Assembly (NCBI GenBank): GCA_028287115.1
Contig: JAQBQF010000053.1
Location: 1-45,672, forward strand
From: Myxococcales bacterium
GTDB taxonomy: Bacteria; Myxococcota_A; Polyangia; Haliangiales; Haliangiaceae
Direction of reading: 5' to 3'
DNA length: 45,672 nt
The notes under the pieces are model-generated. The model was given only the letters and a program-made list of their open reading frames with translations, was not told the origin of the DNA and made no database searches. A program made the position numbers and the translations under genes. Below, piece by piece: positions 37,339 to 45,672 of this stretch (the first letter of the stretch is position 1; every line of letters begins with the position of its first letter).

Positions 37339-37925
37339 AGCTCGCGGCAGTCTTGGTCGTCGTGCTGATCGGGGCGGCACACGCAGACCCGCCGCCCAAG
37401 CCCGATCCGCTCGCCGAAGATCAGGCGCGCGAGGCGAACCTCGAGTCGATCGCGCCGCGCGAGGGCGTGACGTTCTCCGGTGCGATCGGCGGCTCGCTGT
37501 TCCTTGGCTCCGGCGCGGTCGGCAAAGGGGGCGCGATCTCGTTACGCCTCGGTCACGTCGCGACGCCGAACGTCGTGCTGACGTTCGAGCTAGCCGGTGG
37601 TGCGTTCCTGCACTCGGTGGGTGGTGGCAAGACGCTTCAAGATGGCGATGGCAACCTCCTCGCCGGCGCGCAGTACTACGCGAACCCGTCGCTGTGGATC
37701 CGCGGCGCGGGTGGATTCGGCATCTATACCAAGAACGAAGAGGTCACACCGAACATGTCGAAGGCGACCACGAGGTGGGGACCGGCGGCTGCGTTCGGCG
37801 CCGGGATCGACCTCGTGCGCAAGCGGTTCTGGGTGCTCGGGATCGAGGTCTTCACGGTCGCGAAGGTTCATCGCGACGGCGTGTTGGCGATCACGGGGCT
37901 CTGCCTCGGTCTATCGCACTACTAG
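37335..37925 (+). CDS. Secreted beta-rich protein, probable outer-membrane barrel
   Basis: 196 residues from the GTG at 37335, overlapping the ferredoxin stop. Signal peptide VKLAAVLVVVLIGAAHA. After a Pro/Asp linker come amphipathic strands (VTFSGAIGGSLFLGSGAVG, ISLRLGHVATPNVVLTFELAGG, LWIRGAGGFGIYTK) ending in ITGLCLGLSHY with terminal Tyr, as in proteins inserted by BAM. No family is recognised. Coupling to a ferredoxin gene looks accidental. The 3' end overlaps the opposite-strand gene by 4 bases. Confidence 0.78.
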   Translation: MKLAAVLVVVLIGAAHADPPPKPDPLAEDQAREANLESIAPREGVTFSGAIGGSLFLGSGAVGKGGAISLRLGHVATPNVVLTFELAGGAFLHSVGGGKTLQDGDGNLLAGAQYYANPSLWIRGAGGFGIYTKNEEVTPNMSKATTRWGPAAAFGAGIDLVRKRFWVLGIEVFTVAKVHRDGVLAITGLCLGLSHY

Positions 37926-39751
37926 TAAGTATCGGCGATGTCGACCATGACGTCGACTTCCTCATCGTCGACATTCGCGCGCCCGACGAGCGCCAAGCCG
38001 GCGAGCCTTCCGCCTGTCGCAACGATCTGCGCGCCGGAGTACGCACGCATCGTGTATCGGCCGGCGCCGTCGGTGCGTACGGTGTGAGCCTCGGTGTCGT
38101 CATCGGTGCCGATCGTGCGCACGACCGCGTCTGGGATCGGTCGCGATTCGCGATCGCGGACGACGCCATGGATCGTCTTGGGTCGCGGTGAGCCGATCGC
38201 GAGCTCGATCTCGGTTGTCTCGTTCGCGACGACATCCGCGGACAGCTTGGTCCGGCGGCCGTGCCAGGTCGCGCTCAACTGCAGATCGCAAGCCGGTGCG
38301 TCGTCGATCGCGAAGCGGCCGCCGGTCACCGTGACGAGGCGCGGTTCGTGCGAGATGCTCGAGATGCCCGTGCACGCTTCGAACACGGCCTCGAAGCTGC
38401 CGTCGGCGAGATCGGTCGTCGTGCCTTCGATCCGCCCGACGCCGTGCAGCTGGAGCCGAACGTCTTTGTTCGGTACGACGAGCTTCTCGTCGAGCACGCC
38501 GCGGCCGGGGACCTGACCTTCGACGTGATAGTTGCCCTCGGGCATGTCGTAGACCTGCCAGCGTCCGTCGGCATCGGTGCGCTCTTGTTGACCCTGGCCG
38601 CCCGGATCCAGCGGCTCGAGATCGAGGTACGCGAACGGCACCGGTGTTCCGGCGGCATCGACGAGCACGCCGGAGATCGTCGGAGATCTGGTCGGCAGCT
38701 GAAACACGATCTCGGAGAACCGCGCGCCGTCGTGACACGTGAAGCGCCGAAACGGAGACGGCGGTGACTTCCACGGCCACACGCGCAGCGTGACGTCACC
38801 CTCTTCGTTGGTGACCCAGCGGAACGTGCCGTCGGGATCGATCCGCCCCGCGGGACCGAACTCGGTATCGAGGTCGCCGTATTGGCGTTCGATCGCGCCA
38901 TCACCGGCTGGCGTGCCATCGGCGCGGACGACGCGGCCGCTGATGATGCAACCGGCGGTCATTGTCAGGCGCGTGACCAGCTTCGATCCGGGATCGACCT
39001 CGAGCGCCTGCGGCTCTTGAAGCCCGGCAAACGCCGCGTGACTCGCTTCGAGCGCGTACTGCCCGGGCGCGACGCGCAGCTCGAACCGACCTTGGTCATC
39101 GGTCTCGGCGATGTCCGTGCCGAGGGCAGGGCGCAGACCATGACCGCGCGCTCGTACGACCGCATGTGCGATCGGGCGTCCGTTGCCATCGCTCACGTGG
39201 CCGCTGATCGAGCCGCCGTGAAGCACGCTGAGCTCGACGTGCTCGGTGTCGGCGCTCGCGTTGACGAGCGGCATCAACGCCTCGTCGGGAACACCGGCGG
39301 TGTCGGCCCGCGGCCCGCTCGCGACGCGCACACGATCGGCGTGCCCGATCGAGAGCACGCTGTCGTCGCGCACGAACGCGCGATAGGCACCGGGCGGAAG
39401 CTCGATCGAATACGTGCCGGTGCTCGTCGCGATCGTCGTCGTCTCGCCGAGCGAGCTGCGAAACACGACCTCGACTCCCGCGACCGCATCATGCGAGATC
39501 TGATCGACGACCGAGCCCGAGATCCGGACCATGCCATCGTGAACGGCCGGGAGCGGAGCCGCGGCGATTGCCCGGGTTCTGGCGAGCACACCCGCGAGCT
39601 CCGGAGACATCGTCCGCTGCGGCGAGCCCGGGGTCGCGGCGATGTGCTCGGTTGGATCGGCCAGCCGCCACCACAAGCCGATCGCGAGCGCGACCAGGCC
39701 GGCCGCTGCGATGCCCCGAGATCGAACGAGCCGGGCGAGCGGGGCGGTCAT
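37922..39751 (-). CDS. Membrane-anchored protein with CarboxypepD-regulatory-like repeats
   Basis: 609 residues. The N-terminal helix GIAAAGLVALAIGLWW is a membrane anchor or uncleaved signal. It is followed by at least five beta-sandwich repeats of the carboxypeptidase-regulatory/Cna-B kind, each with a (S/T)GxVxDxxGxPI..A pattern: SGSVVDQISHDAVAGVEV, SGHVSDGNGRPIAHAVV, SGRVVRADGTPAGDGAI, SGVLVDAAGTPVPFAYL and HGVVRDRESRPIPDAVV. Such repeats act as rigid stalks or spacers. No catalytic domain is seen. It lies behind the PP2C gene on the same strand (61 bases), so it may be co-transcribed with it. Confidence 0.87.
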   Translation of the reverse strand: MTAPLARLVRSRGIAAAGLVALAIGLWWRLADPTEHIAATPGSPQRTMSPELAGVLARTRAIAAAPLPAVHDGMVRISGSVVDQISHDAVAGVEVVFRSSLGETTTIATSTGTYSIELPPGAYRAFVRDDSVLSIGHADRVRVASGPRADTAGVPDEALMPLVNASADTEHVELSVLHGGSISGHVSDGNGRPIAHAVVRARGHGLRPALGTDIAETDDQGRFELRVAPGQYALEASHAAFAGLQEPQALEVDPGSKLVTRLTMTAGCIISGRVVRADGTPAGDGAIERQYGDLDTEFGPAGRIDPDGTFRWVTNEEGDVTLRVWPWKSPPSPFRRFTCHDGARFSEIVFQLPTRSPTISGVLVDAAGTPVPFAYLDLEPLDPGGQGQQERTDADGRWQVYDMPEGNYHVEGQVPGRGVLDEKLVVPNKDVRLQLHGVGRIEGTTTDLADGSFEAVFEACTGISSISHEPRLVTVTGGRFAIDDAPACDLQLSATWHGRRTKLSADVVANETTEIELAIGSPRPKTIHGVVRDRESRPIPDAVVRTIGTDDDTEAHTVRTDGAGRYTMRAYSGAQIVATGGRLAGLALVGRANVDDEEVDVMVDIADTY

Positions 39752-39779
39752 CGCGAGTTAGACACCAGATCCTGCAGAA

Positions 39780-39797
39780 GGTTTCCTAGGTGAAACC
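39780..39797. promoter_or_regulatory. Inverted repeat between PP2C and CarboxypepD-repeat genes
   Basis: GGTTTC-CTAGGT-GAAACC, a 6-bp stem with a 6-base loop, 29 bases upstream of the ATG at 39751 on the minus strand. There is no T-run on either side. It may be an operator or an mRNA hairpin. Confidence 0.35.
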
Positions 39798-39812
39798 CGC
39801 TCCAGGCACCGG

Positions 39813-40592
39813 TTATTTCTTCATGTCGAGCGCTTCGATGACAATCGCGGTGATGTTGTCCTTGCCGCCACGTTGATTTGCGAGCGCGATCGCGGCTTCC
39901 GCACACTCCTCGAGACCACCCTCCGCGCAAAGATCCGCGACCTCTTTGTCCTCGGTGAGATAACCGTGAAGGCCGTCGCTGCACAGGAGGAATCGGTCGC
40001 CGACGAGCACGTCGATATCGACGGTGTCGACCTGAACGTAGTCCTTGTGGCCGACGGCGCGCGTGATCACGTTCTTGCCGCTCGCCTTCTCGGCCTCGGC
40101 CTTCGTCATCATTCCGTGCTTGATCTTGTAGTTAATCAGCGTGTGATCTTCGGTGAGTTGCAAGACGCCCTCACCGCGCACGCGATAGACGCGAGAATCA
40201 CCGACGTGAGCGGCGAATGCCATGCCGCCACCGACGAGCATCGCGGAGAGCGTCGTCGACATCCCGCGCTTCTCCGGATCGAGCTCCGCCATCCCGTAGA
40301 CCATGTAGCAGGCGCTCTTGACGCCACTCTCGAGCAGTCGCCGGACCTCCCACACGCACTCGTTATCGCCGAGCGCGATCCGCTCGACGAGACGATCGAT
40401 GTCACGGGCCGCTCCGTAGACCCACGATCGCAAGACCTCGACGGCCTCGCGGCTCGCGATTTCGCCCTTGTTGTGACCTCCCACGCCGTCGGCTACGACA
40501 TAGAAACCGCGGGCATCATCGCGGAATAATGCGTCTTCATTGATCTGACGTTTCCGGCCGACGTCAGTTCGCGCCACGCTAAGTAGCTTCAC
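39813..40592 (-). CDS. PP2C-family Ser/Thr protein phosphatase
   Basis: 259 residues from the GTG at 40592. All PP2C (Stp1/PrpC) motifs are present: RQINEDALF, VADGVGGHNKGE with the metal Asp, GMSTTLSAM, HVGDSRVYR, TEDHTL, CSDGLHGYL and GGKDNITAIVI. It is metal-dependent (Mn/Mg) and reverses Hanks-kinase phosphorylation; two such kinases are within 4 kb. Cytoplasmic, with no membrane helix. It is divergent from the STAS-like gene, with 53 bases between the starts used here. Confidence 0.95.
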   Translation of the reverse strand: MKLLSVARTDVGRKRQINEDALFRDDARGFYVVADGVGGHNKGEIASREAVEVLRSWVYGAARDIDRLVERIALGDNECVWEVRRLLESGVKSACYMVYGMAELDPEKRGMSTTLSAMLVGGGMAFAAHVGDSRVYRVRGEGVLQLTEDHTLINYKIKHGMMTKAEAEKASGKNVITRAVGHKDYVQVDTVDIDVLVGDRFLLCSDGLHGYLTEDKEVADLCAEGGLEECAEAAIALANQRGGKDNITAIVIEALDMKK

Positions 40593-40645
40593 CCGGGTGT
40601 GATCCTAACATGGCGGGCGCACGGCTCGCTTGCTACGCTGCAACT

Positions 40646-41476
40646 GTGAGCGAAGGGCCAGAGCTCGCTGATGTGCTGCGTGAGCGTTCGAGTGAGATCC
40701 TCGCGGCTTGGCTCGCGCGGTTCGAGCGTTCGCTTTTGCGGTTCCGGCGCACGACCAAGGCCGCGACCCACACCTCGCAGGTAGCGAGCCTGATCGAAGC
40801 TTTGACCGAGGCCGCGCACGGTGGCGGGGCGGCCCTGCAGCCCGGCTCCGACGCCACCCGCGAGCTCGAGCGCAGCGCCGCTTTTCTCGGTGCACAGTTC
40901 GCGAGCGAAGGCGCGACGGGATTCGATGTCGCGGCCCTGTTACACGAGCTTCGCGAGGTCGTCGGTGGGATGACCGCCGCGCGCGACGCCACCCCGCTGA
41001 CGCGCCTGTTCGAGTGGCTGACCGTCGTCGCCCTCGACGCATTTGCCGCCGCCGGCCTGCAGTCTCTGCGCGAGCAGATCTCCGAACAGCTCGAGCGATC
41101 TCCTGTGGTCGAGATCTTGCCGAAGGTCCCGGCAGTCATGCTGGTGGGCACGCCCACCTGGTCGGTGATCGACAGCTTGCTGTCGCGTGCTTGGATGCTC
41201 GCCGTCGGGCTCTCCGCTCCCTGCCTCATCATCGACTGCGGCGGGCTCACCGAGGCCGGTGAGAAGAACTTCGAGCGCGGCTACCGGGGCTTTCTTACTC
41301 AGACCCAGAGCAGCCCCCTTCAAGTCTTGCTCGCGAACGGTCGCCGGCCCCTGCGAGAGCTGGCGGAGAGGCTCAGTGGCGAGAACGGCCTCTCGTTTCA
41401 GCATTTTGATAGGTTCGATAGCGCTGTCGCACATGCGCTCGAGCGCGCCGGTTACTTATTGATGCGTCGCAGCTGA
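40646..41476 (+). CDS. Putative STAS-domain regulator (RsbR-like)
   Basis: 276 residues from the GTG at 40646; an ATG at 40610 would add 12 residues but leaves only 17 bases to the divergent phosphatase gene. The N-terminal half is helical (LADVLRERSSEILAAWLARFERSL..., FDVAALLHELREVVGGM), similar to the N-terminal globin-like or helical sensors of RsbR/RsbRD proteins. The second half (PVVEILPKVPAVMLVGTPTWSVIDSLLSR, APCLIIDCGGLT) has the beta-alpha pattern of an STAS domain. STAS proteins are switched by Ser/Thr phosphorylation, which fits the phosphatase and kinase on either side. It lacks the strongest family motif, so the call is tentative. Confidence 0.65.
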   Translation: MSEGPELADVLRERSSEILAAWLARFERSLLRFRRTTKAATHTSQVASLIEALTEAAHGGGAALQPGSDATRELERSAAFLGAQFASEGATGFDVAALLHELREVVGGMTAARDATPLTRLFEWLTVVALDAFAAAGLQSLREQISEQLERSPVVEILPKVPAVMLVGTPTWSVIDSLLSRAWMLAVGLSAPCLIIDCGGLTEAGEKNFERGYRGFLTQTQSSPLQVLLANGRRPLRELAERLSGENGLSFQHFDRFDSAVAHALERAGYLLMRRS

Positions 41477-41529
41477 GGCACCCTCGGCTACCCGAAGATC
41501 GGGGGTCGGTGTGATAGGCTCCCAACGCG

Positions 41530-43839
41530 GTGGGAGACTTCCCTGTCGGCTTCGGTCGATACACACTCGTAGAGCGGCTTGCCATGGGTGGCATGGCCGA
41601 GCTCTTCATAGCTACCGCGCCGGGAGAACACGGCTTTACTAAGAAAGTCGTGATCAAGCGGCTGCTACCGCATCTCACAGCAGACGACACGTACAAGAAC
41701 ATGTTCATCGACGAGGCGAAGCTCACCGCTCGCCTCGTCCACCCGAAGATCGCCCAGACCTTCGAGCTCGGTAAGGTCGAGGATCTGCTCTACATCGCGA
41801 TGGAGTACGTCGATGGCATCGATGTCCTCGCGCTGCTTCGTGAATTCGCGCAGCGCCGGCGTCGCGTCGACCACCAGCTCGCGGCGTGGATCGCCCACGA
41901 GGTCCTCGACGCGCTCGACTACGCGCACAACCTGTCGGAAGAGAACGGCAATCCTCTCGGCATCGTGCATCGCGACATCTCACCGTCCAACGTCCTCATG
42001 AGCCTGCGTGGCGACATCAAGCTCGTCGACTTCGGGATCGCTCGCGCCAAGGATCCGGACCGTGCCCACAAGAGCAAGTCCGGCACGCTCAAAGGCAAGT
42101 ACGGCTACATGTCGCCCGAGCAGGTGATCGAGATGCCGCTCGATGGCCGCAGCGACGTGTTCTCGGTCGGCGTCGTGCTCGCGGAGCTGCTCACCGGTCG
42201 CCGCCTGTTCGCCGCCGCGAACGAGCTCGACGTCCTGCTCATGGTGCGCGACGCCAAGCTCGGCCGCTTCGAGAAGTACGGCGCCGATATCGAGCCCGGT
42301 CTCGCGAACATCGTCCGCAAGGCACTCAAGAAATCCGTCGACGAGCGGTGGTCGAGCGCGGCCGCGTTCCGCGATGGCATCGCCGAGTGGTTGTTCGAGC
42401 ATCGCCATCGGATGACGAACAAGCACGTCGCCGACGTCGTCGCCGAGCTGCGCGATTCGGTGCAAGAACGCCGCGCGCGGACGGTCGGCGACGCGGGCAT
42501 GACGGCCGTGCTCGAGGAGCCGGTGCGCGCGCGTGCTCCGAGCGACGACGGCATCCAGATCAGCGTCGATACCGGCGAGCACGGCCTCATGGCCGCCGGC
42601 GACAGCATGCCGAATATTCAGATCGCCTACGATTCCGAGGAGCAGCTCAAGCCTCCGGCACGCCCGATCTCGGTGAGCGATCTTGCAGCACAAGCGGCGG
42701 TCGCGACGGCGAGTGCGGCGGTCGTCACGCCGGCCAAGCGCGTCGATTCCGGGCGCACGCGGCCACCGCCCGTGCAGTCGCCGGCGCAGCCAGCGCGAGC
42801 GCCGAGCCCGACACCACCGCCGCGTACGCCGGCTGGAAGCGCACCGCCGGTCTCGCGCACGTCGTCGTCGTCGCATGACGGAATCGTCGAGATCCCGATG
42901 GGCGACACGATCAGCGCGGCGGTCGAGGCGATCGTGCTGTCCGATAACGACGACGACAGCGATACCGAGCTCGTGTTCCGCGCGGAGGAAGACTCGGTCA
43001 CGCGCGCGTTCGACGATCTCACCGAAGAGCCCGCGTCCCATCGTTCAAAGGACGTCGTGGTCCCGACGCAGGAAGAGCTCGCGCGCAAGAAACCGCCGAC
43101 GCCCCCAGCGCTCGCCGATATCGCCGATCCTCCGGACGATGCCGGCGACTTCAACACGACGTCTCCGTTGCGCGTGCTGTTCCGGCTGATGACCGCGCGC
43201 GCGACCGGCCTGCTCGTCGTCGCGATCGGTGGCATCAAGAAAGAGATCTACGTCCGCGATGGCCAGCCCGAGTACGTCTCGTCGAACGTCGCGAGCGAGC
43301 TGTTCGGCAACTACCTCGTCACCAAAGGCGTGGTCTCCGCGGGCGAGCTCGCGATGGCGCTCGCGATGATGCCCCACTACGGCGGCAAGCTCGGCGACAC
43401 GCTCGTCGGGCTCGGCCTACTCAAGCCGCTCGAAGTGTTCCGTCACCTCACGCGTCAGGTTCGCACGAAGATCATCGACGTCTGCACGTGGAATAAAGGT
43501 GGCTTCGCCTGGTACGCAGGCCGCGAGAATCCGCGCGAAGCGTTCCCGCTCGACTTCAACGCGTTCGAGATCCTCGGCGCCGGTGCGATGACGGTCTCCG
43601 ACGACGTGATCGATGCCTGGGTCGCGCGCCAAGGCACGATGAAGCTCCGCGCTTCGCGCACGCGCCGCGTCGGGCCCGAGCGCTTCGAGGTGAAGGAGCT
43701 CGTCGCGCTGTTCGAGTCGCTCGACGGCAAGCGATCGATCACCGATCTCGTCGAGGCGAACCCCGATCGCAACGAACGCCTTCGCATGGGCCGGATGCTC
43801 TACCTGCTCGAGTCGTGCGATCTCGCTCGCGCGCAGTAA
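41530..43839 (+). CDS. Ser/Thr protein kinase with C-terminal PATAN/DUF4388-like domain
   Basis: 769 residues from the GTG at 41530, for which no ribosome site is visible. The N-terminal kinase domain (about 10-290) has the Gly loop LAMGGMAELF, Lys43 in VVIKRLL, HRDISPSN with Asp149 (myxobacterial variant of HRDLKPEN), DFG from Asp167 and the MSPEQ loop. A long Pro/Ser/Ala-rich acidic linker follows. The C-terminal part from about residue 545 (SPLRVLFRLMTARATGLLVV, IYVRDGQPEYVSSNVASELFGNYLV) is a PATAN/DUF4388-like domain found in many myxobacterial regulators. No membrane helix; cytoplasmic. It follows the STAS-like gene by 53 bases. Confidence 0.93.
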   Translation: MGDFPVGFGRYTLVERLAMGGMAELFIATAPGEHGFTKKVVIKRLLPHLTADDTYKNMFIDEAKLTARLVHPKIAQTFELGKVEDLLYIAMEYVDGIDVLALLREFAQRRRRVDHQLAAWIAHEVLDALDYAHNLSEENGNPLGIVHRDISPSNVLMSLRGDIKLVDFGIARAKDPDRAHKSKSGTLKGKYGYMSPEQVIEMPLDGRSDVFSVGVVLAELLTGRRLFAAANELDVLLMVRDAKLGRFEKYGADIEPGLANIVRKALKKSVDERWSSAAAFRDGIAEWLFEHRHRMTNKHVADVVAELRDSVQERRARTVGDAGMTAVLEEPVRARAPSDDGIQISVDTGEHGLMAAGDSMPNIQIAYDSEEQLKPPARPISVSDLAAQAAVATASAAVVTPAKRVDSGRTRPPPVQSPAQPARAPSPTPPPRTPAGSAPPVSRTSSSSHDGIVEIPMGDTISAAVEAIVLSDNDDDSDTELVFRAEEDSVTRAFDDLTEEPASHRSKDVVVPTQEELARKKPPTPPALADIADPPDDAGDFNTTSPLRVLFRLMTARATGLLVVAIGGIKKEIYVRDGQPEYVSSNVASELFGNYLVTKGVVSAGELAMALAMMPHYGGKLGDTLVGLGLLKPLEVFRHLTRQVRTKIIDVCTWNKGGFAWYAGRENPREAFPLDFNAFEILGAGAMTVSDDVIDAWVARQGTMKLRASRTRRVGPERFEVKELVALFESLDGKRSITDLVEANPDRNERLRMGRMLYLLESCDLARAQ

Positions 43840-43877
43840 CCGGCTCGACAGACGCGATCCGCGCCTTATAGTCACGT

Positions 43878-44132
43878 GTGGCTCGGATCCTGATCATCGT
43901 GCTCGCCTTCGCGCTGCTCGGTGGCGCGCTGCAAGCACCGGATCTCGCAGGCCCCTCGAGTGCGCTCGTCGATGACGGAGACGACAGCACGGCGGTCGAT
44001 CTGCCGGTCGCGGTCGTGATCCCCAGCCCCCAACGCCGACTCCTCACGACGCCCGCGCACGAATTGCTCGTACCGCTTCCTCGCTTCGGCGACTCGATCT
44101 TCCGACCTCCGCGTGCAGTCACGTTCGGCTGA
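43878..44132 (+). CDS. Small secreted protein, unknown
   Basis: 84 residues from the GTG at 43878. The N-terminus MARILIIVLAFALLGGALQA is a signal peptide or single helix; the rest is Pro/Asp-rich (LVDDGDDSTAVDLPVAVVIPSP) with a final RPPRAVTFG. No family is recognised, and there is no clear ribosome site. It sits between the kinase and the TerC-like gene, 42 bases before the latter. Short but in the normal codon style of the window, so it is probably real. Confidence 0.5.
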   Translation: MARILIIVLAFALLGGALQAPDLAGPSSALVDDGDDSTAVDLPVAVVIPSPQRRLLTTPAHELLVPLPRFGDSIFRPPRAVTFG

Positions 44133-44174
44133 TTTCTGTCCGCAACGTGAACCTTTCTTGCACCTGGAGATCGC

Positions 44175-45113
44175 ATGTCATCTCTCGACGTGCCGGCATG
44201 GGCATGGGCCCTGCTGGCTGGCTTATTGCTCCTCTTTGTCACGATCGATCTGATCGCTCATCACGGTGATCAGGTGGACTCGCGGCGGCGCGCCGTGATG
44301 TGGAGCGTGATCTGGATAGGCGCCGCGCTCGCCTTCAACGGATTCGTCGCGCTGCATTTCGGCGCCGAGGCCGGCGAGCAATTCCTCGCCGCGTATCTGC
44401 TCGAGAAGAGCCTCAGCATCGACAACCTATTCTTGTTTCTGGTGATCTTCGGAGCGCTGCGGATTCCGGCGTCCGAGCAGCACCGAGTCCTGACGTTCGG
44501 CATCATCGGCGCGCTCGTCACGCGCTGTCTGTTCATCGTCGGCGGCGTCGCGGCGCTGCACCGCTGGCACGAGGTGACGTACGCGTTCGGCGGGTTGCTC
44601 GTGATCACGGCGCTCAAGCTGCTGCGTGCGCCCGCCGAAACAACGGAGAAACCGCGCACGTTGGACTGGCTGACCCGTCACCTGCCATGGAGCCACGAGC
44701 TCGACGGACACCGGTTCGTCACGAAACACTCGGGACGCTGGCTCGCGACACCGATGCTGATCGCGCTGATCGCGATCGAGATCACGGACGTGGTGTTCGC
44801 GCTCGACTCGATCCCCGCGGCATTCGCGGTCTCGAACGACACGTTCATCCTCTACAGCTCGAACGTGTTCGCGATCCTCGGCCTGCGCGCGCTATACGTC
44901 GTGCTGGCGAGCGCGCTCACCGGGCTGAGATACCTCCGGTTCGGGCTGGCAGGCGTGCTGGCGTTCGCGGGCGTCAAGATGCTGCTCGCGAGCTGGGTGA
45001 CGCTGTCGCCGGCGATCTCGGTGTGCGTGATCGCGGTGATGATCGGAGTCTCGGTGATCGCGAGCGTCATCGCACGACGCAACGAACGGCGGAGATCGGA
45101 GCTGCGCGTGTGA
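44175..45113 (+). CDS. TerC/Alx-family integral membrane protein
   Basis: 312 residues with a ribosome site GGAG before the ATG. Eight or so membrane helices. The family signature is present twice: LEKSLSIDNLFLFLVIFGALRIP, and ALIAIEITDVVFALDSIPAAFAVSNDTFILYSSNVFAILGLRALY, with the conserved acidic residues in the membrane. TerC/Alx proteins export Mn2+ or help metallation of exported proteins, and are linked to tellurite and pH response. There is no yybP-ykoY riboswitch in front: the leader is only 42 bases. The 3' end carries a repeat that recurs downstream. Confidence 0.92.
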   Translation: MSSLDVPAWAWALLAGLLLLFVTIDLIAHHGDQVDSRRRAVMWSVIWIGAALAFNGFVALHFGAEAGEQFLAAYLLEKSLSIDNLFLFLVIFGALRIPASEQHRVLTFGIIGALVTRCLFIVGGVAALHRWHEVTYAFGGLLVITALKLLRAPAETTEKPRTLDWLTRHLPWSHELDGHRFVTKHSGRWLATPMLIALIAIEITDVVFALDSIPAAFAVSNDTFILYSSNVFAILGLRALYVVLASALTGLRYLRFGLAGVLAFAGVKMLLASWVTLSPAISVCVIAVMIGVSVIASVIARRNERRRSELRV

Positions 45114-45262
45114 TCGCCGGTGGAAATGCGCCCGTTTCGGCATCAACGATCACCGGACTCTCGGAGCTACGCGTGCGTGTGCCGTCAGCGCCACACTCCC
45201 GTTGCTGCTCGAGCGGCTCGCGCGTGTCGGCTTTAGCGCGGAGCTACGCGTGTGATCGTCGG
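45097..45262. repeat. Short direct repeats spanning the TerC gene end
   Basis: CGGAGCTGCGCGTGTGATCGCC at 45097-45118 covers the stop region of the TerC-like gene. A near copy, CGGAGCTACGCGTGTGATCG..., is at 45239-45262 (two mismatches in 24), and a shortened one (CGGAGCTACGCGTGCGTGT) is at 45162-45180. Probably small duplications by slippage. Confidence 0.6.
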
Positions 45263-45672
45263 CGGCACGCTGTGCCGGAAGGGCTCGAACGCGAAGAGCA
45301 AGGCCGACGGAACCAGGGAATGGGAAGGGGCGAGGGGCGAGGGGCGAGGATGAAAGGCCAGGAGCAAAGCGACCTCGTCGCTGATGCGAACGTGTCGGGC
45401 GCCTGAAGCCATCGGTAACAGGGGGAAGTCTGGCCTCGTGGGGCGGTCTCTCTCGCCTCGCGCGCTTCCGCGCATCGGGACGCGCCGAGTGCGTGAGCGT
45501 CGAGACAGCGCGGACCACCGCCGCGGAGCTGCGCGGTCCGTAGATCTAGAACGCGGTGCTTGCACTCGTCACGTCCCGTGCGCGGTTCGCGCGCTGTCGG
45601 CGAGAGAGAGCCCGCCCCCCTCGGCAGCCCCGAGCCCTTCAAGGGGTGAAGGCAAACCTTAACCACTCAGGA
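45114..45672 (+). other. Right-end stretch without a gene
   Basis: No frame with a credible start and family is seen. Besides the repeats at 45162-45262 it holds three tandem 7-base units GGGGCGA at 45327-45347, and a small hairpin CCTTC-AAGGGGT-GAAGG near the right edge. It is probably a 3' flank or a promoter region for a gene outside the window. Confidence 0.5.
45327..45347. repeat. Tandem repeat, 3 x GGGGCGA
   Basis: Three exact head-to-tail copies of GGGGCGA. No function is suggested; a slippage-prone tract. Confidence 0.7.

Noticed and set aside
44133..44174. yybP-ykoY riboswitch before the TerC-like gene
   Set aside because: The gap is only 42 bases, too short for the riboswitch, and no matching structure is seen.
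45610..45672. tRNA-like D-arm (GAGTGGTTAAGG on the minus strand) with a nearby hairpin
   Set aside because: The hairpin loop has no U33 and no T-arm or CCA end is found, so it is not a tRNA.

Overview
The window looks like chromosomal DNA of a GC-rich Myxococcota bacterium, probably near the Haliangium/Kofleriaceae branch. This is inferred from content, not from a marker gene. The signs are many secreted lipoproteins with Asp/Pro/Ala-rich linkers, two Hanks-type Ser/Thr kinases (one with the HRDISPSN loop common in myxobacteria and a C-terminal PATAN/DUF4388-like region), an FHA-sigma54 activator, a choice-of-anchor-D surface protein with a MYXO-CTERM-like tail, HEAT, kelch and PEGA proteins, and a REP-associated tyrosine transposase. 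Ribosomal RNA, tRNA and CRISPR arrays were not seen.

Layout. 1-2.4 kb: a TPR/PEGA membrane protein and a kelch lipoprotein. 2.4-7.7 kb: an accessory stretch with two large nested hairpins, a RAYT transposase, a carboxymuconolactone-decarboxylase/aldo-keto reductase pair, a decayed phage-type integrase, an A+T-rich promoter region and a MazF/PemK-like toxin gene coupled to an unrecognised 296-residue partner. 7.8-13.4 kb: the sigma54 activator, a lipoprotein, a 915-residue HEAT-repeat protein and a hotdog thioesterase. 13.7-19.8 kb: a lipoprotein with cysteine-His motifs, then a compact minus-strand run made of a TonB-dependent receptor, a lipoprotein, mutY, folE and a MenH-like hydrolase.

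19.8-23.2 kb is the most unusual part. A three-gene minus-strand cassette with overlapping stops and starts (large Gly/Ala-rich helical protein, two-helix membrane protein, lipoprotein) lies between the receptor gene and a broken direct repeat of that receptor's 5' end. The repeat includes an 89-bp upstream block that is almost identical in both copies and holds an 18-bp perfect palindrome.

23.3-27.2 kb: three tandem paralogous beta-barrel proteins, then groES-groEL behind a sigma70 promoter with a CIRCE-like HrcA operator and a clear intrinsic terminator. 28.0-31.1 kb: a tryptophan catabolic operon (tryptophan 2,3-dioxygenase, lipoprotein, kynureninase, alpha/beta hydrolase) in which the hydrolase may be the missing kynurenine formamidase. 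31.2-36.9 kb: a minus-strand group of kinase, TPR/PEGA/barrel protein and surface protein. 37-45 kb: a thioredoxin-like ferredoxin, envelope proteins, a PP2C phosphatase, an STAS-like regulator, a second kinase and a TerC/Alx membrane protein. The last 560 bases hold only short repeats.

Best candidates for something undescribed are the 19.8-22.6 kb cassette with its flanking duplication, the MazF partner gene, and the nested hairpins next to the RAYT gene. All functional readings of these are hypotheses.
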